From NCBI GenBank assembly GCA_023055425.1, contig JALGPY010000007.1:14828001-14892000 (forward strand): 64,000 nucleotides of DNA, read 5' to 3'. This DNA comes from Linanthus parryae (Eukaryota > Streptophyta > Magnoliopsida > Ericales > Polemoniaceae). A model generated the notes under the pieces. That model was not told the DNA's origin, searched no databases, and was given only the letters and a program-made list of their open reading frames with translations. The translations under genes were made by a program, and so were the position numbers. Shown here piece by piece: positions 32,645-44,103 of the stretch; position 1 is the first letter of the stretch, and each line of letters starts with the position of its first letter.

Positions 32645-32898
32645 CCTCCGTTTCTTCTCTTTCTCCTTAGTTTGATTTTTTTACTCGTAATTGGGTTACT
32701 TTGACTCGGTGATTTGGATAACAAAACGATATAATTTTTTGACAATTTTTTCGTAGTATTGTAGAGTAAAGTTTATTCTACAAGATCATGCAAAGATTAT
32801 GAAATTTGTGTATCGTTTTGCTAATCAAATTACCGTGTCAAAGTGACCCAATGAATAGTATCAAAAAGTGAAGTAAGGTGAAAAAGAAGAAACAGAAG
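32645..32898. mobile_element. Stowaway-like MITE in block 2
   Basis: 254 bp bounded by TA on both sides (32643-32644 and 32899-32900), with inverted ends CCTCCGTTTCTTC and CTTCTGTTTCTTC. Its interior (TTTGACTCGGTGATTTGGATA) matches the MITEs at 47216-47470 and 61124-61381. It is absent from block 1 near 19960. Confidence 0.75.
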
Positions 32899-33019
32899 TA
32901 GTAGTATATAAACCCACTATAGCCTTCTCTTTTCTCTTTTTTATCACAATATTCAGCCAAGAATCCCCCGCAGCAAAAATCTCTCTTTCTCTCTTTGGTT
33001 CAGCCCCGACTCCGTCGCC

Positions 33020-33762
33020 TAGGGGTGAGCAAAAACCCGCCCAACCCGCGCAACCCGACCGGTCCGATCCGTACCGATCGAAAAAGGATAAAAAAAATTG
33101 TCATAACGATTGGGTTTGGGTTGTTTTAACCCAGACCCGCCAAAAATCGGGTGGGGCACGGGTACCAACTAGCTCAACCTGAAAGAACCCGAACCGACCC
33201 GGATTAATGTGAGAGGCAGGTGGGTAAGTACTTCGAGTACTAAAACACACACCCCCACTACCCTATACCTATAGCCGCCTCTGTTTTGTTTATGTACAGA
33301 GAACGAAGAGAGAGACAAGAGAAGGAGAAGAAGAAGAAGGAGGAGGAGGAGGAGGAGGAGGCTAACGCCGCTCCAGCGGGTAACGCCGCGCCTCCAGTGG
33401 GGGGTTCTCGATTCGATTCTTGCTCTCTCTCTCTCAGATCTCCGGAGGTGATTTATGATTCTTGCTCTCTTTCTCTCTCCCTCCCTCCTTAACTCTCACA
33501 CTATCGATCGGAACTGTTCACTTCTTCTCCATATCCGATCACTATTTCCGGTGACTTCTCCACCTTAGATCTTTTCTTCCATCACGATGGGTTTGCCTGT
33601 GGAGACAATCACCCGAAATTTAACCGGCCCCGATGAACCCGAAATACTCGGGTATGGTGGTTGTTCGATTGGGGACGGGTTCGCCGGAAGCAAAATCCGA
33701 CATGCCGGGTCGGTCAGCCGAACGGGAATATCCCCGGCCGAACCGACCCGTGCTCTGCCCTA
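33020..33762. mobile_element. Non-autonomous hAT element present only in block 2
   Basis: 743 bp flanked by a perfect 8-bp target duplication CCGTCGCC (33012-33019 and 33763-33770). The ends are TAGGGGTGAGCA and, inverted, TAGGGCAGAGCA. An 8-bp duplication and TAGGG-type ends fit hAT. Block 1 has the uninterrupted site near 20066. The interior is rich in CCGACCCG-type motifs and holds a low-complexity Glu/Lys-rich frame (33286-33492) that I do not regard as a gene. Confidence 0.88.
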
Positions 33763-34079
33763 CCGTCGCCCCACAACTAGAATATGCATATTGCAGCACT
33801 TGTTCAGTTCCTTATAAAGAACAGTTTTGATTAATCTAGAAAAAACTAGTTCGGTCAAATAACATAATTAGAGGTAGAATTTAAGGTTTTAAGAACGAGG
33901 TCAACTTACAAATTATGAGCTTATGATTTTATGATTTTTACCGCCCCATTTTGCTCAAATCCGTCCTTTAAGGCTTGAAATATCAATTTTACTATTTTGA
34001 GTAATATTTGGCTTATTCTTACTACGACAGTACGACATCACTTGAGGTCGGTCCGGGTCAGCCCGGCCCCCTCCCGCCA

Positions 34080-34204
34080 GGCGTGGAGGGACTTGAGGAT
34101 AGGGGAAGGTAATTATCACCCCTGACTATTTAAAAACTCAACTAATACTCCTCTAGTTACAACTATTTTACACTAATACCTTTAAAAAAATGCATAAATG
34201 CCTC
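34080..34204 (-). repeat. Dispersed repeat, inverted relative to 43755-43915
   Basis: Read on the minus strand this has the same succession of motifs as 43800-43915: GGCATTTATG, a T/A-rich step, AGAGGRGT and a GGGGTGRYAATT stretch. It is a diverged repeat family member of unknown class. Confidence 0.5.
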
Positions 34205-34221
34205 TACCATAATTAATTTTA

Positions 34222-35806
34222 GGGTAAAAGACAGTCACCACCCCTGAGTTTAGGACTAATCCCACTCCGCTACCCTGTGTTTTGGAAAAAGACACTTTGC
34301 ACCTTTTTTTGGATGGAGTTCACGGTGGATTAACAGACAAATTGGAAAGACTATTTTACCCCTTCAAATGTTATGAAATTACACCCTATATATTACTTTT
34401 TCATTTCATTATCCTCATTTATAAACCTAATTCCACTCTCTCTCTTCCCCTTTTCCTCTCATCCTATCCATTCAACTCCTCACCACCACCACCAGTTCAT
34501 CTCTCTCAGCCTCCAATTTCCAACACCCAGCAACCACCATCACTCTCTACCCCTGGAGTCTCGTGGCAACGCCGACCACGTCGCCGCCATCAAGGAGTGC
34601 TGGAGCAAGATCGAAACCGAGCTCTCCAAGATTTGCGACGACATTCTCAAGCTCCTCGACTTCAAGCTTTCATGTCGGCTTCCGTTGGAGACTCGAAGGT
34701 CTTCTACCGAAGATGAAGGGAGATTCCTACAGGTCTGGATTCGTCCTCGATGGATCTGATACAAAAAGACGTTAGCCCCAATTTGACGGCGTGTTTAGGG
34801 TCTTCGATTCGTCCTTCTAGAGGGCGAATCCGGTGGCGGGCAGAGCTGAGATTCCGGCGTTCGAAAAAATTCGTCCTTCAGACGATTCCGGCGTTGGGCA
34901 GAGCTTCGATTCTTCTGTTTCATTGTCTCTCATTTCGCGCTCTCTCTCTTTCTGCCTCTCTCTCTCTGTTTGGGTTGAGGAAGAAACGACTAGATGCTTC
35001 CAAGAAAGGCATCAATCACCACATGCATCCATTCAAGAAAGGCATGAATTTGTGTTATCTTCAAATGAATGGATCATTGCTCGGTATATGACCCCCCAAA
35101 CCCACTCCACCCTCTTGAACAGTACCCAGGTTTAATCTTCATGTTAGATTTTGTTTTTTGAGTATTAATGCTAGTATTTTTTCAATATAGTGGCTTCAGA
35201 TCCATATATATGCCAAATTGTACATACAATGTTACTTGGTTTTCTTTTCGAAATGATGGGTCTGTTGCTAATTCTTTTTAGATCTGCTTATTGCCATTGT
35301 TTCTGAGAAAATGTTGTGATTTCGTGCGTGTTTGCGAATCATCTTGTAGTAGTAGAATTGAAGTATTTGGCAATGGATATTAACATGGAGGAATTGCTAA
35401 TTCAAGTTTTTGCTGATGTTTTTTATTGGTTGGAGGATTCCATGGATAGATGAGTAGATAACTCAACCCATCACTTGCTAATAATGTTTTTTATTGGTCG
35501 AAGTTGGATGATCAAATGCAGAAAATTGATGAATTTCTTGGTAAGAAGGTTGAAGTAATTGTGTGGTGATGGTCTTGATGTTTTTGGTATTTTGTTGATA
35601 ATCAAGGGCAAAAAAGTCCAAAAAAATACACAAGGGCAATATAGTCCGAAAAAAATTAGTCACCCACTTTTTTAACGGAACATGACAGAAGGGTGCTAAG
35701 TGTCCATAGAATATTCCGTTAAATGGTGCAAAGTGTCTTTTTCCAAAACACAGGGTAGCGGAGTGGAATTAGTCCTAAACTCAGGGGTGGTCATTGTCTT
35801 TTACCT
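34222..35806 (+). mobile_element. Pack-MULE carrying a 14-3-3 gene fragment
   Basis: 1,585 bp flanked by the 9-bp target duplication TTAATTTTA (34213-34221 and 35807-35815). The terminal inverted repeats begin GGGTAAAAGACA and AGGTAAAAGACA and match closely for about 90 bp, including a CTACCCTGTGTTTTGG motif. Between them lies a stretch encoding part of a 14-3-3 protein and no transposase. Long inverted repeats, a 9-bp duplication and captured gene sequence define a Pack-MULE. The same terminal sequence is found on smaller elements at 9151 and 38036, and as a single end near 61880. Confidence 0.9.
34553..34733 (+). pseudogene. Captured 14-3-3 protein fragment
   Basis: The frame through 34553-34675 encodes a segment matching the middle of plant 14-3-3 proteins ([12 protein letters not shown] followed by [19 protein letters not shown]). 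A frame change at about 34675 leads to [12 protein letters not shown] second change near 34710 leads to the MKGD segment, where similarity stops near 34733. In 14-3-3 proteins this stretch covers helices leading to the phosphopeptide-binding groove, followed by the YxKMKGDY motif. Here it is out of frame and isolated, with no N- or C-terminal parts. It cannot make a 14-3-3 protein but could yield antisense or small RNA against the parent gene. Confidence 0.85.
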
Positions 35807-36106
35807 TTAATTTTAAGTCATATTCTTAGAAAAAAACTATGATACATAATGACTATATTTGATAATTACTTTGTTATCATTTAACTCTGTTCCGCCTGGT
35901 TAAGTTTATTTTTTCTTAAATTAGGTAATCGACCAACTTACCCCCATTCAAAAATAAAACAATTATTTCCCTAAAACCTAAAAAAATACTATTCTGGTGA
36001 TAATTTAATAAAATCGAACCTTCTAAAGAAAATATTATTATAAAAAAAATTATTAATATAATATTAATATTTATTCAGACCCCAAAACCCGGCCCGCACC
36101 GGACCG

Positions 36107-37589
36107 GCTCTTTGGTACCACGAGGAAGGAAACTCGAAATCAGTGGCGGGAGCCGATTAATTGAAGCGATTCCTAGCCACCCTTTAATCTCCCCGGTTCG
36201 TCCGTTGCCGGAACGGTTACCGGCAGATGAAGATCGTCGGTCATTCACGGAAGAGTGCTCCACAAAGAACACGGTCGGGTCGGGCGAGAAATTTGTGTCG
36301 CTCCTGTTTCATTCACTGGTAAGTTCGACGCATTCGAAGTCTCATTTTCCTGTAAGTTGTTGTTCACTGTTATAAGCCAGTTGATTCTGTAATTAGGTAA
36401 ACAAGTTGCTTTCTGCTTGCAACTCGTTGTTACTTTTTTGATGTTCTTCTTAATTTCTTTTTTGCAAATAGATGTTCTTCTTAATTTCAATCAGGTCTTG
36501 ACCTAACTAGTTTAATTTCTGCAATTTTATTGGATTTATCTGAATTTATCAGGACTAGGGTTTTTAGTTTTTCACTTCACGATAAGTATCACTAACCCAA
36601 AAAATTGCCTGATGATCAACCCCCAAACAACTCAAGATCATCCCCCAATTTTATTGGATTTATTCTAGTTTGTTATTACTTTTATAGCTGTGTCTGAAGG
36701 TAGTCATATGTGCCTTTTTTATTCTTCTTCACTTCAGAAACATGCCTTTGAGTGTGATGTTCATCTCAGTTTATGGCCAAAGAGTCTTTCAAAAACGTTA
36801 CATCTTTCTAAAATATTTCTTTTTGATCACTGTTAAAAGATACCCAGTTGGCAATGCCGGAAGAGCACAAATCGATATAAGCTTGCTATTATCCCTTTCT
36901 GGTTATTGCGTTAGTTTCTTCTCTTAGGACATTTCAACTGGACAAATACTCACTGTCTACAACTTGCAATATGTTTTTAACTCCTCGCTACAACCAGCTT
37001 ATATGTTTGTCCTTGGTTCTTGATCCTCAAGAGGCAAGCAAGATACCGTAAGTTCTAATGTTGTGTGCCGATGTTTACTTTTAGATTATTATCTTGTTTC
37101 TTCAAAACACGGAGACGTTTGATCTGTGAATCTAGAAGTTTGATTTTTTACACTACACTTGCTTGCTATATTACAGATGCATTCGTTCTTTTTGGAGCAA
37201 AGGTAGAAGCTTTCCTGCAATGAAATTGTCAGCACGAGGTTAGATTTCTCTCTTAATTTTCTGGGACTAATATAGTACATCCTTCTGTTAGTTTTCAGAT
37301 TTTTCTTGATTTGTTTCTCTTTAAATTTACATTGTCGGCAACATTAAGCCATTTCTGAGATCTTAATAATAATTGAGGTACGAAGTACATAAGTTTATAA
37401 AATCAAATTACACTCAGCATTTACAGTTTTACATTTCTGGTGGTAAAATCTAAACTGAAACCCAATCAATGAGCAAAAAAGTATGAGGACCAAAATGAAA
37501 GAAAAAAGTCACGAAGATTGCCAAAAAGAAAAGTAAACGGTGCTTCATCGCCCCCGTCTGTAGTAGTAAAACTAGCTAGAATGCCGTTG
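36107..37589 (+). other. Possible spliced plus-strand transcript of unknown function
   Basis: A frame at 36112-36375 reads smoothly up to a GTAAGTTCG donor-like site at 36320, and an AGATACCGTAAG donor-like context occurs near 37050. The unit would be tail-to-tail with the 5-phosphatase gene. Block A retains the pieces but with a deletion of about 115 bp in the first exon-like part. I do not recognise the protein. It could equally be a noncoding RNA or chance. Confidence 0.3.
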
Positions 37590-40500
37590 TCAGAACCGGT
37601 TAGATTTGCAGTTCTGCAAGTGGCGTGATGATGTTTCTATGTCCTTTCCTATCAAGGAAAACAGCGTGGAATCAGCACTTCCTCTGGGGTTGCTCTGTCC
37701 CTGCCAATATTGCAATTAGGAACTTATGATATGTCATGTAGAACTGTGAATGTACTAAAAAATTATATCACCGGAAGTAACTTACAGCGTCGCTAATAGG
37801 GATATTCCCTAAACTCGAAGATCTGAAAGGTTCAATTTGGGTCAAGAAGAGCGCAGAGACAGGGCGGTGATCAGAGAACCTACTTTCACTGCGAAAATAG
37901 GAAAGCTGCCTCACTCCTTTACCGTACCACAATATCCTGTCACACCTGCAACAAAGGAATAAGTCTAATCTTAATACCTGCATTCTCTAAAGTTGAATTG
38001 AATTTCAGATTTAGTTCAGTTTATGATTTTAAGTAGGGTAAAAGTCACTCACTCCGTCTAGTTTGGTTGAAGGACACCTTCACCCCATCCAGTTTGGAAA
38101 AGGAGTAAAGGACACTTTCACCTCTTCAGTGTGCTGAACTTCAGGAATCTTACACCCTTTATTGTGGCGCCATTCGTCTGGAGTTGGGGTTTGTCGCAAA
38201 TAATAGATTTTGGCACAATTTGCCCGTCATTCCATGCAAAAGGCAGGGGCTACCCCAGGGTGTAATAGACTTTTTTCATGATATGGGAGGCAAATTTGTT
38301 TCCAAAACTATTTTCAGTGACGGACTCCACGCCCAGACTAACGTTGTCACAATTAGGGGTTCAAGTTATTTGAAGTTTGGCTCACTGACTGGGGTAAAAG
38401 TGTCTTTTACCGTTTTAAGTATAACTTCTCATCCTTTTTCCTAAAGGCAAAAAAACCTATCATGATTCTCTTAACATTGCTTCTTATGCTATTTGCTATG
38501 TTTTCCAACCACCGTAACAGCCGCTATTAGACTATGGCCTGCTGTCTATATGTTGAAGTTTTACCTAGAACACGATATTAGCAATATGAAACGAAAATAG
38601 AAAATGAGTAGCAAAGTAGTAATTTTACCATGCTGGAGTTCGCTGCTTCTCTCCTGCTCTGCTTGGAGCCCCACCTGAATAGCGATTGCAATTTGACGTG
38701 GAATACTTGTAGGTAGGTGCAAACTCAATGTTTCCCTCTTTCCAGCCTTGAAATACTCCGCCATCTTCGAGTTCCTTGTCCAGCTGATCAAACTGTTGAA
38801 GTGCTGGCCAGTCTTGCTTATTTATCAGTTCCCTGGCCAAGTTGTCTTCTAAATATAGCCGATAGTTGAGATCCCCAAACCAGAATATCCGACTGTTGTA
38901 TAACAAATTTGAATCACTTCACCAATAATAGAAAATCGGAATATAAACTAAATCCTGTTTCAGCATCTATTTGCTATCAGTTACATTTTGATTTTATCAT
39001 TTTTGTTCATTTATCCGTCATCCTAAAACCCGATTCATACTGACTTGACAGTTCTCTTATAGTCAAGTCCTTTAGACTGACCAGTCCTCACAAGGTAAAC
39101 CAGATATGAAAAACCACCCACAAGCCACCTGTATCAATTAAGAGCGTATAGCTAGCTTGTTGAGAAGCCCCACATCAGACATACAAGAAGAAGAAAAAGA
39201 ATTAATAAGTGTCATGGGCTACTCCCCTCATTGCCAAATGGTTTTGAGGTGGAACCACATAGATTCTTACAAGGTATCAGAGACACGGCTCACACACGTG
39301 AACGGTCTAGTAACCTATGTGCTCACCGCCACTCGCAGACAAAAAGATCCACGTGTAAGCCAAAGAATGTCATACATGAGGGGGCGTGTTGAGAAGTCTC
39401 ACATCGGACATTTAAGAAGGAAAAAACGAATTAATAAGTGTCATGGGCTACTCCCCTCATTGCCCATTGCTTTTGAGGTCGAACCCCATGGATTCCTACA
39501 TAGGTTCCAAAAAGTTTGGAACTCGTGCTTTATGTATGGGTCTAAAGATTATCTGAGCTATGTTCTTTACCTTGATGAGTTTGTGAGATTGGATCATGTT
39601 AGGTGAGGCAATTCTACAAAACATATCAATGTTGGGACTTTTTCTTCTTTACTCCAAAAAAAAACATACTCAATTCTACAAAAATCTTCATTAATTAGAT
39701 AACTTTCATTTCTTCGATAAAAACTTACTCGTGTCCCAATATGGTAAGGGGCTGAGGACCATCACCATCTTGAGGTTGTCGGGGGAAAGTAGTCCGCTTG
39801 AAAATCTCCTCCACTTGGTGATTTCTCCGCCCTTCGTCCCCTTTCTTCTCACCAGAAGCCAAATGAGCCGCAACAAAGCAAAAGCTAGTACCTCCGATTA
39901 ACATGCTTACTGCAATAGCTCCTTTGTTTCCCAAATAACCCATGATACCACAAGCCACCGAACAAACTTTGACACCTGATACGCCATATCTAGTTAGCAA
40001 TTCCCTTCTTATCCACACTGATATGAACACTCCCACCATCTTTTTGCTTGCCATGAGCTTGTATCTAGTGAATTGACCATTCTTTTCGCGATTAAAACTG
40101 ACTCTGCTTTCTGAATCTGGCTCTCCCGCGTACTGGTAATTCTCATTTGGTATAGGTTTCAGGACTGGTGTTAACCAAGGACATCCGTATTTGTCGTTGA
40201 GAGTTTTTCCTAATAGAACATTCCAGTTTGTTGCTTCTGTTGGATCCTCGGCTCCAATTACATGTTTAGCTACTAATGGTACAATCTCCTGAAATCTGCA
40301 ACATTCGTCAAGTTCGTTGTTGTTATAACATATCCTCTTTCACCTTTTTTTGGGCATAAATCAAAGTTTCTTCTTTTGAGATATTTATATGTGTGATAAA
40401 AATTCATCCCCATGTTTAGAATGAAACATTAGGAAACCCTAATCACATCTTTTTTGGGCATAAATCAAAGTTTCTTCTTTTGAGATATTTATATGTGTGC

Positions 40501-41069
40501 TCAAAATTCATCCCCATATTTATAACGAAACATTTTGAAACCTTAATCAACCTTAAATTCACGTACCCCATAACATAAATGTCTGCAGCATCCTTGAGAT
40601 TCAACCACTCATCCACGTCAACGGCCAGACTCCCTATCGGAGATCTTCCAGCTACATTCCAAGTACCCACAAAGACTCTGCACAAAACATTTAATGAAAT
40701 TCATAACCTTCTTGCACCTATTCATTGTATGTAACAAAATATTAATATCACTCACCTTAATTCATTAGTTGACAGGAACGGATCATGCGTTGACCTCACA
40801 TCTGCATCATCTTCAGGATTATCATCATCTCCTTCATCTTCATCGTCGCCCCAGTCTGCAATCCACCAAAATTATATCATTTTCCCAACAAGAAACCGAG
40901 TGACTCCATTAAATTACCTGAGACACAGAGATTTTGAAAACATAAATACTGACATATTTATTAGACCTGTAACTTCACCCAGGTAGAAAGGGTCAGGCAT
41001 CTTCCGCTTCTTCTTAAACCATCCTCGGAACCTCCTGCTCTTCCTAGATTTCTTATTCTCCTTATCCAT
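37590..41069 (-). CDS. Type I inositol polyphosphate 5-phosphatase, intact gene
   Basis: Seven exons with GT-AG introns: 41069-40967, 40855-40756, 40677-40567, 40295-39729, 38892-38629, 37945-37786 and 37700-37590. They total 1,416 bp, encoding 471 aa ending CKSNRF. The family removes the 5-phosphate from soluble inositol phosphates and/or phosphoinositides, damping Ca2+ and lipid signalling. The basic N-terminus ([20 protein letters not shown]) may bind membranes or nucleus. An acidic linker (about 36-55) leads to the catalytic start RVFVGTWNV (68-76) and a central GNKG segment. The two signature motifs are [10 protein letters not shown] (297-306) and PAWCDRIL (380-387), followed by SDHRPV (406-411). 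All catalytic residues I can recognise are present. The short length resembles Arabidopsis 5PTase8 (from memory). Introns hold a MULE-type MITE and a TRIM. The paralogue at 8705-13441 is dead. Confidence 0.93.
38036..38412. mobile_element. MULE-type MITE in a 5-phosphatase intron, complete copy B
   Basis: 377 bp flanked by the 9-bp target duplication TTTTAAGTA (38027-38035 and 38413-38421). The ends begin GGGTAAAAGTCAC and, inverted, CGGTAAAAGACAC. These resemble the ends of the Pack-MULE at 34222. It lies between the two last-but-one exons and is shared with block A. Confidence 0.85.
39158..39500 (+). mobile_element. TRIM in a 5-phosphatase intron, copy B
   Basis: Two 114-bp LTRs (39158-39271 and 39387-39500), each starting TGTTGAGAAG and ending CCTACA or CTTACA. 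A primer-site-like AGGTATCAGAGA follows the first and a purine tract GAGGGGGCG precedes the second. Flanks read TAGCT (39153-39157) and TAGGT (39501-39505). Block A has a perfect TAGGT pair, so the left flank mutated here. At 343 bp with no coding it is a typical TRIM. Confidence 0.88.
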
Positions 41070-44000
41070 ACTCGAACGGCGAAACAAATCTACTCTTTTG
41101 TTTATGCTCTTGGTACCTTCACACTTTGCTTTGCAGTGGACCTATTATCTTCTGCAACTGATCATTTCCTTTGCTTCAATCGCCAAACTACGAGAAGACG
41201 ACTTCCTAAGAAAAAGACAACCAGAGGAAGCTTGCAAAGTTTGGTGAACTAGACTTCACGCGATGATCCCAACAGAGGAAGAGGTCAAAGACAGTTGGGG
41301 GTTGGGTATTTGAGAAGGTTCTTGTCCTGTTTTCTTGGTGGGTTTTTTTGGGTAAATTATTAGTAATCTCCAGCTTAAGAGTTGAATATATGAGCCTCAC
41401 ATGGTTCTATCAATTGCTTAATCATTGATATTTGCTGGTTTGGTGGTAGTGGGGATCACGTACTTTCCGTGTGGATTTTACATTATTGTTGTACTCCTAC
41501 AAGTTAAAGACTAATCTATCAATACAAGCCTTAAAACTAGCAAGTGGGGTGAATATAGGTTAAGATAAGGTGGTCCACCTTAGTCACTGTCCTAATGAAA
41601 AGGTTGTAACCTAGCATGGTTTCCTTTTTATCTGCTAAACTTAATGTACAATTGTCCTCGATTTCATTAAAATTAACTCCATTTTTATGTTCCATAAGTA
41701 TAATAATATAATAGACTAAAGCGAAAGACACATAGCCGTAGGTGTACAAAAGTAACTAAGTGGTAGAAAACCACCTCGGTAAGCAAAGGAAAAGAGGAAA
41801 GAATATCGACTTTTGCCTAAAGATACTCCAAATCGATATCTACTTAAAGTAGCCACAGAAAATACAAGGGTTAATGGGATTAGTTACAAAGGAAATTTAT
41901 CTGTGTTCTTCTCAATTTGCTGATCATACATGAGTCCAAGACTATGGGGACCATGTAGATGAGAACAAAATGCTTTAAAGCAACCACATGTAGGTGTCAT
42001 TCACATCTTCAGCTTTTGGTCTATTCACTTGGTTACATTTCAGTTAATTTATTGCCTTTTTTTAAATTTCTTTTACCATCTTCAGGAAATAGGTATGGGT
42101 GTTCCTTGACATGACCCAGAATTAGGGTGCCTTGTTGAGAAAGATGATACTAGAACTGCATTCTAAAGCAATATTCTTTCTGTTGGAAGATCTAAATCAA
42201 CTTTCATTTTTTGGACCCAAAAAAAAAAAAAAAAAAACTTTCATTGGATTAAGCTAAACTAGTATATTATGTCATGATTTTAGACGGTTTCTTGGGATGA
42301 CCACTGGCGGAAAGATTAGAAACCCTATACTAAGACCAATGAATTTGCTTTAATTCGAAATGGCAACTTCAACTAGTTACCTCCGCTTAGGCACGACACC
42401 GTACCATGTGAGCTTATCGTCCCTTCCCCACATAGAAGTATTCACTAGATTGGATTTGTCAGTGGTGGTGTTTGGATAGCCAAAAAATCAGATTAAATGT
42501 GAAACCAATTTTATATGTGTGGTCATGTTAGGATAACCAAAAAACTAAATTAAATTTAAAACAGATTTTGAATGTGTGGTCAGGATGAACTTGAACGACT
42601 CAATCGACATACACACGAGCAAGATCTTGTCATTTTGTGCATTGAGTCCACCTACATTGTCGACGAGCGAGCTGACTCCTCAGAGCTTCAATCTGCTGGA
42701 TTAGAGGCAAGTCTAGGAAAAAATAAAAATAATATAAAAACAATTTGTATTATGAATGAGGAGATGTACTCAATTCAACTCAATTAGTTTTAAATGTGGA
42801 ATAAAATCTTTCCAGATTTATGCTGTTTTCATAAACGTGTAGTTTCATATATGTCCCGATCTGGAAATGGTCCAGAGCCTCATAAGAAGAAATCACGACC
42901 GACATTTGTAAATTTTGAAGCGATCAATGACATATTAATGACTTAGACGGCAGGTAAACGTCAGCTCTGCGACATTCTTTCAAGTTACTGGGTATAGAAC
43001 TTGAAGGACACACAAACCGACCTCAAAACCATAATGGCAAAATTGGAGGTCCTGATCTCATCCAGGCCATTAATTCAGTTGCTGATTCACTGTCTACGTA
43101 CGGTCCTTATGAGCTGGATATGCCTTGACTTTCTGAGCCAACCAATGGACTCGGCCGCCCGGTCGGAATTCAGATCTCAAATTAAAAAATCACCGCTTTG
43201 GACCCGGAAAGTTCCCTGTTAATAATGTATTCCATATAGTATTGAGCAGTCCTATTAATCATTGTTATATTGTGTCTGCCTGAATGCTCCTTAGATTTTG
43301 TATAGCCCCTTATTCGTGGTTTATGCTAGGTGTTTTGCAACCTACTAATCCTTAAAAAAACAGGAGACAGGAGAACATGGCCTTAGTTACAAAGCATGAA
43401 GGAAAGTGTGCCTGAAAAAACTTGTTGGTTGAGGAAACCAGATATTCATCGGAGGACATTGCAAGGTACTTCATCACACGTACACTTAATAATTTCTCTT
43501 TTGAAATACTACCAAAATTCTGAAAATTTTATATAATATCTTCATTTGCCCTATCCAAAAGGGAAAAATCATTAACTTCATGTAAGCATGTCCGACAAGC
43601 GATTGATAATGCTAGTCATTTATTGATTTCCGATGTTAAAGTAATCGGCGCATTTTGAAAGGGGATTTGGTGGTTTGACAGAAGGCTACATGTTGGATAC
43701 TCTTGGTGAAAATCAACCAGGGATGGACATTGCCGCCTGTCAGCGGCTGAGGCAGGAAATCGAACCAGCCGGGGCAAAATTAGAATGTGACAGAAATTTT
43801 TAATTACAGCCGGGGCATTTATGTATTTTTAAAGGGTCTTAACTATAATTAGAGGGGTGCTAGTGGAGTTTTCAAGAAGTCAGAGGTGGCAATTGCCACC
43901 CCTTGTTCTCAAGTAGCTCCGCCCCTGCCGCCTGGGGGTTAGTTAGGCAACGTTATCTATGTTAAATTGTAGAAAGGACGAGCATAGAGCCATGTGGCAC

Positions 44001-44103
44001 GATCCATTCCATTGCTTCCAGCCCCAGCCATGTCTTAAGACTAGGAAAATAATGTCTTAGGAGGGCAGGTTCAGGACCCCAACCTGTATCATAATTTTCA
44101 CCA
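41070..44103. other. 5-phosphatase 5' region and intergenic sequence
   Basis: The first 150 bases upstream of the ATG probably contain the 5' UTR and promoter of the minus-strand 5-phosphatase gene; I see no clear TATA box. An A tract lies at about 42221-42238. The frames at 42572-42787 and 43001-43222 resemble no protein I know. A diverged repeat shared with 34080-34204 lies at 43755-43915. Confidence 0.5.
43755..43915 (+). repeat. Dispersed repeat related to 34080-34204
   Basis: Contains GGGGCATTTATG, AGAGGGGTGCTAGTGGAG and GGTGGCAATTGCCACCCC, the last a palindrome. It matches 34080-34204 in the opposite orientation. Class unknown. Confidence 0.5.

Larger units (their letters stand above)
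24041..33925. repeat. Duplication block 2 (paralogue of 12249-20266)
   Basis: Starts at ATTGCTAGAG inside the copied solo LTR and ends with GCTTATG at 33925. Gene order and orientation match block 1. It contains four block-specific insertions with readable target duplications (see separate entries), the second metalloproteinase gene and a second copy of the orphaned 5-phosphatase exon. Confidence 0.9.
36107..40224. repeat. Duplication block B (paralogue of 1662-13441)
   Basis: Contains the uninterrupted versions of the sites occupied in block A by the gypsy element (near 36528) and the solo LTR (near 40110). It keeps the intact 5-phosphatase exons. The block ends inside the largest exon; the gene itself continues to 41069 in sequence unique to this copy. 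Confidence 0.85.

Noticed and set aside
33286..33492. Glu/Lys-rich frame inside the hAT element
   Set aside because: Purine-rich low complexity within a non-autonomous transposon, with no domain and no conserved start.
42572..43222. Frames at 42572-42787 and 43001-43222 as small genes
   Set aside because: No recognisable domains, no conserved partner elsewhere in the window and no convincing gene signals.
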